DNA from: Anaerobacillus alkaliphilus
GTDB lineage: Bacteria > Bacillota > Bacilli > Bacillales > Anaerobacillaceae
Length of the DNA: 64,000 nucleotides
Direction: 5' to 3'
Assembly (NCBI RefSeq): GCF_004116265.1
Contig: NZ_QOUX01000020.1
Coordinates: 1 to 64,000, forward strand
Within the stretch, counting starts at the first letter, position 1. The number at the start of each line of letters is the position of its first letter. Positions 16,672-25,144 of the stretch are shown here, one piece after another. The notes under the pieces were generated by a model that made no database searches, was not told where the DNA came from, and worked only from the letters and a program-made list of their open reading frames with translations. The position numbers were made by a program, and so were the translations under genes.

Positions 16672-18546
16672 ATGATGAAAAAAATAACAGCATTCTCTTT
16701 CGTTTTAGCATTTTTAGGGGTAGGAATATATTTTTTATCCAACTATTACCTTGACGCAAAAAGACAAGCATTAATTGAAAACTATCAACCACCAGAAGAG
16801 CAACCAATGTTGGATACTGAATATGATGTCATAGTCATTGGAGGAGAACCTGAAGGAGTAGCTGCAGCAGTTTCCGCAGCGAGAAATGGTTCAAAGACAT
16901 TGTTGGTTGAAAAAAGAGAAAACCTAGGTGGATTAATGACATTCGGAATGCTGAACTATATTGATATTGTTCATGGAGTTAACAATAAAAGTGCAGTAGG
17001 TGGTATTTATAACGAATGGCATAAATTAGTTGGGAGAGGTACATCCTTTGATATTGAACTTGGGAAAGCAGCATTTCTAAAATTAGTTAAAGATGAACCT
17101 AACTTAACATTGGTATTAAATACAGAGTTTGATGATGTTATAAAAGAAGATTATTCACAACATGTAATTGGTGTCAATCTTGTAAACGAAAATGGTCACT
17201 CACTTGTTTATGGCAAACGTTTCATTGATGCGACTCAAGATGCTGACTTCGCAGTAATGGCAGGAGCACCTCACTTTATTGGTGGCGAAGATATTAATAT
17301 GAAGGATCGCTTAATGGCGGTTACAATTATGCTTCACCTTAAGAATGTTGATTGGAATGGTGTGCGTAAAGCAGCGAGAGACCAAAAGTTTGGATACGGA
17401 GAGGTGACCAGGTTAAATGCTTGGGGCTTTAACGACCTTCATTTTATGTACGAGCCTAAAGAGGAAAACACAAGGTTACGAGGTCTAAACATTGTCCGTG
17501 TACCTAAGAAAGAAGAAATTTTTATTAATGCCCTACAAATCTTTGGTGTTAACGGGTTAGATGAACAGGAAAAGCAAGCTGCTCTTGAAAAAGGAATTCG
17601 AGAAACAAATCATATCGTAGATTACTTGCGTAAAGAATTTCCAGGTTTTGAAAACGCAGAAGTTGCTAGTTATCCTTCAGAGTTATATGTACGTGAAACA
17701 CGACATCTTTTAGCAGAATATTATTTGCCAATGTCTGATGTTTGGAAAAATGCGGATCACTGGGATAGCATTGGTTTTGGTGGCTATCCAGTAGATGTAC
17801 AAGCAACGTCGATTGGTGATTATGGATACATTATGTCTAATCCTGTGCAATATGCCATACCGTTTCGATCGTTAGTGCCTTTAGAGATTGAAAATGTTCT
17901 CGTTGTTAGTCGGTCAGCAGGGTATTCATCCATTGCAGCTGGTAGTGCGAGGATTATTCCTACAGGAATGGCAGCTGGTGAGGCTGGAGGCGTAGCAGCG
18001 AGAGTTTCCATTGATCATGACCTAACATTTAGGCAGCTTTCTCAGAGTGTTGATTTAATTATGCAAGTACGCGAAACTCTATCAGCTCAGGATGCAAAAG
18101 TTGATTATTTCAGTGTTAATTATCCTTATGAAGGTGAATGGTTTGACGAATCTATCCAATTTCTAATAGATTACGGCTTAGTTTCAGGTGGTTATGAAAA
18201 TGAACTGTTTGTAAACGATCATATGAACTTAATTGCTTTTTCAAACATCATTAGCAATGGATTACTTCGAATAGATGACATTCTATACCAAGAGTATTGG
18301 GATAAAATTAAGCGAGTATATTCAATTGAAGGCGCTGGTAATCATAATGTTGATCGAGATACTTTGGCAGCATACTTAGTTTCATCATTCAGCGACGAAC
18401 CTGTTGATTATGACAACTGGGATACTGCTTTTCAATTAAACCTTATTGATCACTATATATATGATTTGATCCCTGAGAACCGAGAATTAATCCGTGCTGA
18501 GGTATTTTATATAGCAGAAAAATTACTAAAACATTTATCAAAATAA
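16672..18546 (+). CDS. Membrane-anchored FAD-dependent oxidoreductase with SLH-like tail
   Basis: An N-terminal helix (about residues 4-22) anchors or exports the protein. It is followed by a Rossmann FAD fold starting YDVIVIGGEPEG; the third Gly of the usual GxGxxG is replaced by Glu. LVEKRENLGGLMTFGML and the later RSAGYSSIAAGSARI/GMAAGEAGGVAA segments fit the FAD_oxidored family. After about residue 480 a stretch with WFDESIQFLIDYGLVSGGY resembles a degenerate SLH domain. The substrate is unknown. It sits between spoIID and spoIIQ, an unusual place. Start ATG 16672 is chosen for its nearness to AGGGAG; a GTG at 16627 is possible. Confidence 0.8.
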   Translation: MMKKITAFSFVLAFLGVGIYFLSNYYLDAKRQALIENYQPPEEQPMLDTEYDVIVIGGEPEGVAAAVSAARNGSKTLLVEKRENLGGLMTFGMLNYIDIVHGVNNKSAVGGIYNEWHKLVGRGTSFDIELGKAAFLKLVKDEPNLTLVLNTEFDDVIKEDYSQHVIGVNLVNENGHSLVYGKRFIDATQDADFAVMAGAPHFIGGEDINMKDRLMAVTIMLHLKNVDWNGVRKAARDQKFGYGEVTRLNAWGFNDLHFMYEPKEENTRLRGLNIVRVPKKEEIFINALQIFGVNGLDEQEKQAALEKGIRETNHIVDYLRKEFPGFENAEVASYPSELYVRETRHLLAEYYLPMSDVWKNADHWDSIGFGGYPVDVQATSIGDYGYIMSNPVQYAIPFRSLVPLEIENVLVVSRSAGYSSIAAGSARIIPTGMAAGEAGGVAARVSIDHDLTFRQLSQSVDLIMQVRETLSAQDAKVDYFSVNYPYEGEWFDESIQFLIDYGLVSGGYENELFVNDHMNLIAFSNIISNGLLRIDDILYQEYWDKIKRVYSIEGAGNHNVDRDTLAAYLVSSFSDEPVDYDNWDTAFQLNLIDHYIYDLIPENRELIRAEVFYIAEKLLKHLSK

Positions 18547-18617
18547 ATTTTTAAAATCTATGAATAATTTCAGCGATCTTGTCGAAAAATAATTTGTTAA
18601 AATTTATTTGTAATTGT

Positions 18618-18646
18618 GTATATAATTCTCGCAATTTGATCAGACT
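18618..18646 (+). promoter_or_regulatory. Candidate sigma-F/G-type promoter of spoIIQ
   Basis: GTATA (18618-18622), a 15-bp spacer and GATCAGACT (18638-18646) fit the forespore consensus GTATA-N15/16-GGNNANANT except for one G. spoIIQ is sigma-F dependent in B. subtilis. Confidence 0.5.
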
Positions 18647-18667
18647 GATTGCTGAGGTGATGATCAA

Positions 18668-19456
18668 ATGAGAGAAGAAAATCAATCTTCTAAATTAGCA
18701 AAAATGAAGGCAAGCCTTCAAAAACAAATGAAAAAACGTTGGGTATTACCTGCAGTGTATCTTGGTTTAGCAGCGGTAGTATTAAGCGCAGTAATCTGGC
18801 TTCAAGGATCTGAAGAACAAATCGTACAAGAAGATCCAAATATGGAGCAAGGACAAACTGATACTAATCCTGGTGTAAACTATGAAGAAGCACTACCGGT
18901 AACAGCAGTCAATGAAGTATTCAAGAAGCCATTCTTAAATGAAGCAGAAGTGAACGTAATTGGTTACTTCTTCGACTTCAACGCAACTGAAGAACAACAG
19001 CAAGCTGCTCTCGTATTTTACGATAATACTTACTACCAAAACAAAGGTATGGACTTCGCATTAGAGAGTGGAGAAACATTTGATGTTGTTGCAGCATTAA
19101 GTGGTACTGTAGTTAAAGTAGAAAAAGACGCTTTATTTGGTAACCTAGTTCATATCGAACATGACAACCATGTTGTTACAGTGTACCAAAGCTTAGAAGG
19201 TGTAAAGGTTGAAGAAGGCCAAGCTGTAAAACAAGGCGAGGTTATCGCACAAGCTGGTAGAAACCTTTACAACCAAGATGCAGGAATTCACGTTCACTTC
19301 GAAGTACGTCATGATGGCGTTCCAGTAAACCCAGCAACACTATTCGATCAACCAGCAACAGCACTTCCAAATGCTGCTGAAGGCGATGTAGCTGAAGAAG
19401 CTGACGATGAAGAAGTAGAAGAACCAAGCGAAGAAGAGCTTGAAGAACAAGATTAA
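18668..19456 (+). CDS. spoIIQ: Stage II sporulation protein Q (M23/LytM-like)
   Basis: Forespore membrane protein that docks to SpoIIIAH across the septum and helps form the feeding-tube channel. One helix (about residues 25-45) is followed by a LytM-like domain (about 115-225) and an acidic tail rich in Glu and Asp. The C-terminal zinc motif HVHFEV is present. At the first zinc position the sequence reads NKGMDFAL, with Asn where active LytM enzymes have His, so it is probably structural rather than enzymatic. Length 262 residues. Located between spoIID and spoIIID as in Bacillus. Confidence 0.92.
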   Translation: MREENQSSKLAKMKASLQKQMKKRWVLPAVYLGLAAVVLSAVIWLQGSEEQIVQEDPNMEQGQTDTNPGVNYEEALPVTAVNEVFKKPFLNEAEVNVIGYFFDFNATEEQQQAALVFYDNTYYQNKGMDFALESGETFDVVAALSGTVVKVEKDALFGNLVHIEHDNHVVTVYQSLEGVKVEEGQAVKQGEVIAQAGRNLYNQDAGIHVHFEVRHDGVPVNPATLFDQPATALPNAAEGDVAEEADDEEVEEPSEEELEEQD

Positions 19457-19463
19457 TTTGAAA

Positions 19464-19501
19464 AATAGTCTCTAGCAATCGTGCTGGGGGCTATTTTTTT
19501 G
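19464..19501 (+). terminator. Terminator after spoIIQ
   Basis: A 14-bp stem with several G-U pairs (19464-19477 with 19482-19495, loop ATCG) is followed by TTTTTTT. Confidence 0.8.
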
Positions 19502-19938
19502 TAGTATGAAACAAAAACTACGGTTACTTCAACCTAAATAATTGTTTACAGTCCAACTCGGTAGGTTCCAATCCAAACTATTGGTGGCCGCGGCGAGCAA
19601 TTTTTGTTAAAGGATCAAGATCATTTTTTTAGTGCATGAGGCTAACTTCCAACAGCTCGGTAGCGAGATAGTCAAGCAAGTGACTTAGCAGGCTACGAGC
19701 ATTGTAAAGGGTTGATGGCCAGTGAAGAGGGCTAGTAAGGTTTCGTCTCATACTGGAATGATCGGCTCCGGCGTTGGAGTGTTTCTTCAACAAGCGAGCA
19801 CGTCCTCCTAAGGAATAACTTTTCTCGTTGGTGACCCATATCTTCATAACCGCTTTCTTTCTACTACAAAAGAGCAAAGTGATAGAGCTCGAATTTTTTT
19901 GGGCAGGGTTGAGAAGGAACACCGCGGACCATCGCTAG
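19502..19938. other. Gap with gene debris; minus-strand open frame 19629-19922 of unknown origin
   Basis: No intact gene is seen. The minus-strand open frame (97 codons) encodes a Ser- and Leu-rich segment that does not look like a membrane or globular protein I recognise. Its base composition is richer in G+C than the neighbours, and it directly abuts the broken gene at 19939. It may be a remnant of a mobile element, but I cannot assign a family and see no terminal inverted repeats. Confidence 0.3.
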
Positions 19939-20310
19939 ATCATCCAATTCGCGCTTAGTTCCGTTGGAAATAGCTTCGATCGAATAAAAAAAGAAGTGCT
20001 GTTTCCATTCCATCATTGCTTGCAGCTGCTGGCGATAAAAGATGGTATTTTTGAAGGAACACCGTTGCAGAGAATTACGGAGCTGGCAAAGCTTAATGCA
20101 ATCAACGAAGACTTTGCCGGAGAACTAATGTACGCTTATAGTATTCTTTTATAAATTCGAGTAACGCAAGGTTGGACTCGTTTTAAACAGGGCATTGAGA
20201 GTAGCTCAGTTGTGAAATTTACTCACTTAAAGTCGCGGGAGAAAGAAGAACTAATTCAGGCATTGAAGATAGTTTCTGCGTTGCAAAATCAAGTGCTAGC
20301 TTCGTTTTGA
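19939..20310 (+). pseudogene. C-terminal remnant of a DUF294-type nucleotidyltransferase
   Basis: The frame 19939-20310 reads as the substrate-binding C-terminal domain found in CBS/DUF294 putative nucleotidyltransferases: FPFHHCLQLLAIKDGIFEGT, then LQRITELAKLNAINEDFAGE, then FTHLKSREKEELIQALKIV. A TAA at 20152-20154 interrupts it after YSILL, just where the family continues with a long helix. The N-terminal CBS and catalytic domains are absent, replaced by unrelated DNA at 19938. So the gene has lost its 5' part and gained a nonsense codon. Confidence 0.75.
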
Positions 20311-20319
20311 TTGTAATGT

Positions 20320-20345
20320 AAAAAGGCGCATAACGTTATGCGCCT
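20320..20345 (-). terminator. Terminator of the sortase operon
   Basis: A 20-bp perfect palindrome at 20325-20344 (GGCGCATAAC and its complement) overlaps the sortase stop. On the minus strand it runs into TTTTT. Confidence 0.8.
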
Positions 20346-20965
20346 TCTTCTATTCTTTTCGCATGAACAATTAACCGGTGTGTTGGATTGGTCATGGGGT
20401 GGCAGGTGATTAACGTAATGATATCATGTCCAGTGTCTTCTAATACTGAAATATCGCTGGGTAAAACAAGCTTGATATCTTGAACAATATAGTTTGTCAT
20501 TTCTTGGTTAGTATAGATAGCAATCTGATCACCCGTAGTCAACTCATCTAACCGATTGAACAGCTTTCCAAATGCATGACTTCGGTGTGCGGCAACCGCT
20601 GTGTTTCCAGTTCCCCCTAATGGCGCAGTGCCTTCTAAAAATCCGGCTCCAAATTTTAAATTTGCCTCTGTAGCACCGTACAATATTGGTAACAACAAGT
20701 CAATCTTTCCAATCTCAATCATGCCTATAACACTACTACCAATAATCTCAGGATTTACCTCTTCTTCGACTTCAGGCATATCCTCATCGTATTTAATTTC
20801 TAACAAACGGTTTACTTCAGAGAAACTAGCTACTGCCGCATTGCTACTTCTAAACTCTTTAATGAGTTTATTTTTCTGATAGTAACTATATTGATCAGCG
20901 ATCTTTGGATAAAAAATTGTTATGATGCCGACCGATATTAGGAAAATTGCCATAAACTTCTTCAT
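20336..20965 (-). CDS. Class D sortase
   Basis: Membrane-bound transpeptidase that cleaves an LPxTG-type signal and attaches the protein to the wall. An N-terminal helix (residues 4-21) anchors it. The catalytic residues are visible: His127 in AVAAHRSHAFGKLF, Cys188 in TLITCHP and Arg197 in THRLIVHAKR. At 209 residues with the TLITC motif it fits class D. It lies 73 bp downstream of a gene encoding an LPQTG protein on the same strand, its likely substrate. Confidence 0.93.
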   Translation of the reverse strand: MKKFMAIFLISVGIITIFYPKIADQYSYYQKNKLIKEFRSSNAAVASFSEVNRLLEIKYDEDMPEVEEEVNPEIIGSSVIGMIEIGKIDLLLPILYGATEANLKFGAGFLEGTAPLGGTGNTAVAAHRSHAFGKLFNRLDELTTGDQIAIYTNQEMTNYIVQDIKLVLPSDISVLEDTGHDIITLITCHPMTNPTHRLIVHAKRIEEGA

Positions 20966-21038
20966 TGCTTAACACCCCTTCAAAAGAATGAAGGGTGACT
21001 AACATGGTGCCTGGCACCACACTAGTCACCCTCATGTG

Positions 21039-21866
21039 TTACTTAACTCTTTGTCTTCTAAATAGACCTATTCCGAACAGCGTAATAATAGCACCAATTA
21101 TATAGTAATATATTGGGTTGGTTTCCCCGGTTTGAGGTAATGTTGATCCATAATCACTTGTTGGAAGATCTGGTTTCTCATACTCTTCCTCTTCCTCCGG
21201 AAATTCTGGTGATACTTCGGTCGGAGGATCTACCGAATCTTCACCAGGTGGTTCTTTGATTGGTGGCTCTTCAACGGGTGGTTCTTCAATAGGAGGCTCC
21301 ACTATCGGTGGTTCTTCAACTGGAGGTTCCTCTATTGGCGGTTCTTCAACCGGTGGTTCCTCAGGTGGAGGTTGAGTGGTAGCCTCTGCTGTTAAGATGA
21401 TATCAAACGCACAAGATAGCCCTTGATAATCATTGCCGTAATGGAATGGAAATTCTACATTGAAAAAAAGTTCTTCTGAACTCCCGCTACTAAGATACCG
21501 AGAAGTGGTATACCCTAACAAACCTTCTAAACTACCACTGTACCATTCTGTACCATTTTGGTCTGTGACGGTTATTAGCAATGCTCGAAAAAATTTCTCG
21601 GAACCTTCCTTCTGTTTTACAGATAACCTATAGGAAAAATTTCTCCGACCATCATTTGCAACCGCTAAAGTTGCAGTAGACCAATCTCCAGGTTTAAAGT
21701 TTCCGACATTGTATAAAACCTTTTGTGGTCTAGTAGAAATCTTTACTTCCCATGTGTCTCCTTGAACTTCTTTAGTACCCAAAATAAAAAATAGACCTAG
21801 GGTTAGTGCAAAAGTACAAGTTACTGAGAGAAGAAGAGTTAACACTAGCTTTCGCTTAAGCTTCAT
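21039..21866 (-). CDS. LPQTG wall-anchored protein with Pro/Glu repeats
   Basis: Secreted protein of 275 residues. A signal/membrane segment spans about residues 7-30. A beta-rich domain (about 35-165, WEVKISTRPQKVLYNVGNF) follows. Then come about ten EEPPVEEPPI-type repeats forming a rigid acidic wall-spanning stalk. The C-terminus has LPQTGE, a hydrophobic helix and the basic tail RRQRVK, a complete sortase signal. The start is the second ATG (21866), 7 bases from AGGAG; the first ATG (21872) is too close. The globular domain has some resemblance in layout to TasA/camelysin-like proteins, which is not certain. Confidence 0.88.
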   Translation of the reverse strand: MKLKRKLVLTLLLSVTCTFALTLGLFFILGTKEVQGDTWEVKISTRPQKVLYNVGNFKPGDWSTATLAVANDGRRNFSYRLSVKQKEGSEKFFRALLITVTDQNGTEWYSGSLEGLLGYTTSRYLSSGSSEELFFNVEFPFHYGNDYQGLSCAFDIILTAEATTQPPPEEPPVEEPPIEEPPVEEPPIVEPPIEEPPVEEPPIKEPPGEDSVDPPTEVSPEFPEEEEEYEKPDLPTSDYGSTLPQTGETNPIYYYIIGAIITLFGIGLFRRQRVK

Positions 21867-22292
21867 AGGCATTCTCCTAATCTACATATTTAATTAGTTG
21901 TGTCGTTTTATTAAGTTCGCAAGTTAGAAGTATTGACAACACTCCTCTCAGCCTTGAAACATATATAAACTGTATAGGTTCGTTGAAAACGGCGACAACG
22001 TAATGTTCTTTATAGAGAACTATCTATTCTTTGATTATAAAACGTTCTAATGAAAATATAAACGTAAACTTATCTCCAAAATACATCAAATATCGTGATT
22101 ATTGGTCATATCTCCTCTTAACCTTATTATTAAAACACCAATTTTATTCTTATTAAAGAACGTAAATTGAAATTTAGCGACATTGCATAGCGGTTGAAAC
22201 GGAATAGTCAAATGCTCAAGAAGAAAGACAAGCTAGTAGTAAGTGCTGGAGATTTGAGTGTGGTCACCTAAATTAGGGTTATATTTAGGCAT

Positions 22293-22402
22293 TTGATAGA
22301 AAAAAGCTTCTAATTGATAGAATAACTGAAGTATTTGATAGAATAATTAATTCAAATGATAGAAAAAGCTCTTTAATTGATAGAAAAACTTTTATTTAAT
22401 AG
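22293..22402. repeat. 21-bp-period array of TTGATAGAA units
   Basis: Six TTGATAGAAAAA-like cores begin at 22293, 22314, 22335, 22356, 22377 and 22396, so the first five steps are 21 bp exactly. The bases between the cores vary. It lies in the 658-bp gap 21867-22524, where I saw no gene; the rest of that gap is AT-rich DNA that should contain the promoter of the divergent LPQTG gene. Confidence 0.85.
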
Positions 22403-22524
22403 AAAAAAGCTTTTTAAAGGGTAACGGCAACTTAGTTAGGATGATTTAAAAATGATAATTAACTAAATTGTCACGGCCAAGTACAGGACTTTACCTTATA
22501 ATTATTTAAAAAAGGAGTGATCAA

Positions 22525-23469
22525 ATGACGAAAAACAAGCGAGAACAGTCGCCCTACCTTCAAGCCCTACAAGCTCTTAAGCTGCGAATACTTCCAGAGC
22601 ATCCGAAACTACCATTAATTAACGAAAAATTACGTCGACAACTCTCAGGTTACCGAGGTGAGTGCGCAGTAGACTATCAATTAACCTACCTACCCGAAAA
22701 AGACTACATAATTCTCCGTGGAATTCGCCTTTATACTGGAGAACACTACTTCCAAATTGATACCCTATTAATTACACTGAAATTCCTGCTTATTATAGAA
22801 GCAAAAAGTCATGCTGGAGAAGTTACGATTGATGAAAAAAACCATCAAATGGTCCAAGAGATCGATGGGACGAGGAAGGTTTACTAGGATCCTTTAATCC
22901 AAATATATTTTCATGAACATAACCTCAGAAAATGGTTAAATCAACAAGGCTACGCTCAAATTCCAATTCTCGCGTTAGTTGTTTTTACAAATCCCAACAC
23001 CATCCTTCACACTATTTCTAACAAAGTTCTACGAAATGAATTTCTCACCATCAAAATAAACCTACTTGAAAAAACTCATCCCGAAACTAACATAACCAAT
23101 AAAGAAATAAAAAAGTTAGCAAAACAAATCCAAAAACAACATCAACCGCTCCTGCCGAATCTCCTACAGGAATTTGACATTAAGGAAGAAGAACTATTAA
23201 CCGGTGTTCATTGTCCGAGTTGTAACTATCTTCCGATGGCTAGAGTACATGGCACCTGGAAATGCCCCAAATGCCAAACCAAGGCCCCAGAAGCCCACCT
23301 TACCGCGATTTCTCATTATTCTTTATTAATTAGCCCTACTTTTACAAACAAACAAATTGGAAATTTTCTAAAAGTCACAAACTCACTCCAAATGAACCGC
23401 CTCCTTCAACCTCCTAAAATCGCTCGAATTGGTACCACAAAAGCAAGAATTTACAAAATTCTAAATTAA
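22525..23469 (+). pseudogene. NERD (nuclease-related) protein split by one amber codon
   Basis: The frame from ATG 22525 to TAA 23467-23469 encodes 314 residues interrupted only by TAG at 22885-22887. The N-terminal part has the NERD active-site pattern: RGECAVDYQL, Asp79 in FQIDTLL, Glu92 and Lys94 in LIIEAKS. After the stop the same frame continues as DPLIQIYFHEHNLRKWL, then two zinc-finger-like CxxC pairs (HCPSCNY and KCPKC) and the usual C-terminal helical tail. The whole length fits Bacillus NERD proteins of about 300-320 residues. The stop falls where the family usually has a residue before DP, so CAG to TAG is the simplest explanation. Confidence 0.85.
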
Positions 23470-23679
23470 AGACCTCGTCCTATTACCTTTTTATGCATAT
23501 ATACCCGTCTACCTTAATAAAATGTTACAAATCAAAAGTTATCAAACGAAGGGCCTAAGAAAACTGGACGGGGGCGTATTGAAATGAGAAGTCATCTTTA
23601 CATATAAGGGATGAATTTTTATAACGGGACAGCTTCAGTCTAGCTCGCGGGACCCTCATTGAATTAGGAGGCGAGAGGT

Positions 23680-23964
23680 GTGCACGATTACATCAAAGAA
23701 CGAACAATCAAGATTGGCAGGTACATCGTCGAGACAAGGAAAACCGTCCGAACAATTGCAAAAGAGTTTGGCGTTTCCAAAAGCACAGTTCACAAGGATC
23801 TAACAGAGCGATTGCCTGAAATCAACGCAGAGCTGGCAAATGAAGTGAAGGAAATTTTGGAGTACCACAAGTCGATCCGTCATTTACGTGGTGGAGAGGC
23901 GACGAAGGTTAAGTATCAGAAAACGGAACCAGTACAAAAGAAGTTAGCTGAAACACAATCTTAA
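23680..23964 (+). CDS. spoIIID: Stage III sporulation transcriptional regulator SpoIIID
   Basis: Small DNA-binding protein of 94 residues that adjusts sigma-E and sigma-K regulons in the mother cell. The helix-turn-helix TVRTIAKEFGVSKSTVHKDL (about residues 22-42) is intact, followed by a basic C-terminal helix. The start is GTG after GGAGGCGAGAGG. It precedes mbl by about 105 bp, as in B. subtilis. Confidence 0.96.
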   Translation: MHDYIKERTIKIGRYIVETRKTVRTIAKEFGVSKSTVHKDLTERLPEINAELANEVKEILEYHKSIRHLRGGEATKVKYQKTEPVQKKLAETQS

Positions 23965-24070
23965 TCTGAAAAAATTTTCCCTGCAGTGACAATATATGAT
24001 AAAATATTACATTAGATATAAACTATTTAGTGATAGATGAATCGGCTACCAAAAGCAGGGAGGAAAAATC

Positions 24071-25075
24071 ATGTTTGGCAGGGACATTGGAATTGATTTA
24101 GGAACGGCAAATGTACTCGTTCACGTAAAAGGAAGAGGCATTGTGCTAAATGAACCTTCAGTTGTTGCAATAGATACACATACGAATAAAGTACTTGCAG
24201 TAGGAGATGAGGCGTTCCGAATGGTGGGACGTACTCCAGGAAATATTGTTGCGCTTCGTCCGATGAAAGACGGCGTAATTGCAAACTTTGACTTAACAGA
24301 ATCAATGCTTAAACATTTCTTAGACAAAGTTAATGTACGAGGATTTTTGGCGAAGCCTAGAATTCTAATTTGCTGCCCAACAAACATTACCTCAGTTGAG
24401 CAAAAAGCAATTCGTGAAGCTGCAGAAAAAAGTGGCGGAAAAAACGTGTATTTGGAAGAAGAACCAAAAGTTGCGGCAATTGGAGCAGGCATGGATATTT
24501 ACCAACCAAGCGGTAACATGGTCGTAGACATAGGCGGTGGGACAACAGATGTTGCTGTATTATCAATGGGCGATATTGTCACCGCCTCTTCAATTAAAGT
24601 CGCAGGGGACAGGTTTGATCAAGAAATACTCCACTATATAAAGAAGCAATATAAGTTGTTGATCGGTGAACGTACGGCTGAAATGATTAAAATGCAAGTG
24701 GCAACTGTTTTTAAAGGTAGTCGTACGGAAGAAATTGACATCCGTGGACGTGATTTAGTCAGTGGACTTCCACGTACCATTACCGTATACTCAGATGAGA
24801 TACATAAAGCACTTGAAGAGCCGGTTTCACACATTGTACAAGCCTCCAAAAGTGTCTTAGAGCAAACTCCACCTGAACTTTCTGCTGATATCATTGATCG
24901 CGGTGTAATTCTTACAGGTGGTGGCGCATTATTACATGGACTTGACCTTCTCCTTGCTGAAGAATTAAAAGTTCCAGTACTGATTGCCGATGAGCCGATG
25001 CAATGTGTCGCTAAAGGAACGGGTATTTTACTTGAAAACTTGGACAAGGTGTCGAAGCGAAAATATAAATTCTAA
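24071..25075 (+). CDS. mbl: Rod-shape determining protein Mbl (MreB-like actin)
   Basis: Actin-like ATPase that organises lateral wall synthesis at the membrane. Phosphate loops are visible: DIGIDLGTANVLVHVKGRG at the N-terminus and VVDIGGGTTDVAVLS near residue 155. The adenosine motif GVILTGGGALLHGLD is near 277. At 334 residues it is the usual length. Its place between spoIIID and flhO identifies it as Mbl rather than MreB or MreBH. Confidence 0.95.
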   Translation: MFGRDIGIDLGTANVLVHVKGRGIVLNEPSVVAIDTHTNKVLAVGDEAFRMVGRTPGNIVALRPMKDGVIANFDLTESMLKHFLDKVNVRGFLAKPRILICCPTNITSVEQKAIREAAEKSGGKNVYLEEEPKVAAIGAGMDIYQPSGNMVVDIGGGTTDVAVLSMGDIVTASSIKVAGDRFDQEILHYIKKQYKLLIGERTAEMIKMQVATVFKGSRTEEIDIRGRDLVSGLPRTITVYSDEIHKALEEPVSHIVQASKSVLEQTPPELSADIIDRGVILTGGGALLHGLDLLLAEELKVPVLIADEPMQCVAKGTGILLENLDKVSKRKYKF

Positions 25076-25086
25076 ATTTTACAATT

Positions 25087-25113
25087 GAAAATATAAGTCC
25101 TATAAACCGATAT
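25087..25113 (+). promoter_or_regulatory. Candidate sigma-D promoter of flhO-flhP
   Basis: GAAA (25087-25090), a 15-bp spacer and ACCGATAT (25106-25113) match TAAA-N15-GCCGATAT in 10 of 12 bases. The flhO-flhP operon is sigma-D dependent in B. subtilis, which fits. Confidence 0.7.
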
Positions 25114-25144
25114 ATAAAGAAACAAACCATAGGGGTGAAATAAA

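Noticed and set aside
23573-23608. Sigma-E promoter for spoIIID (GGCGTATT and CATATAAG)
   Set aside because: Each box is near consensus but the 20-bp spacing is far from the usual 13-15.
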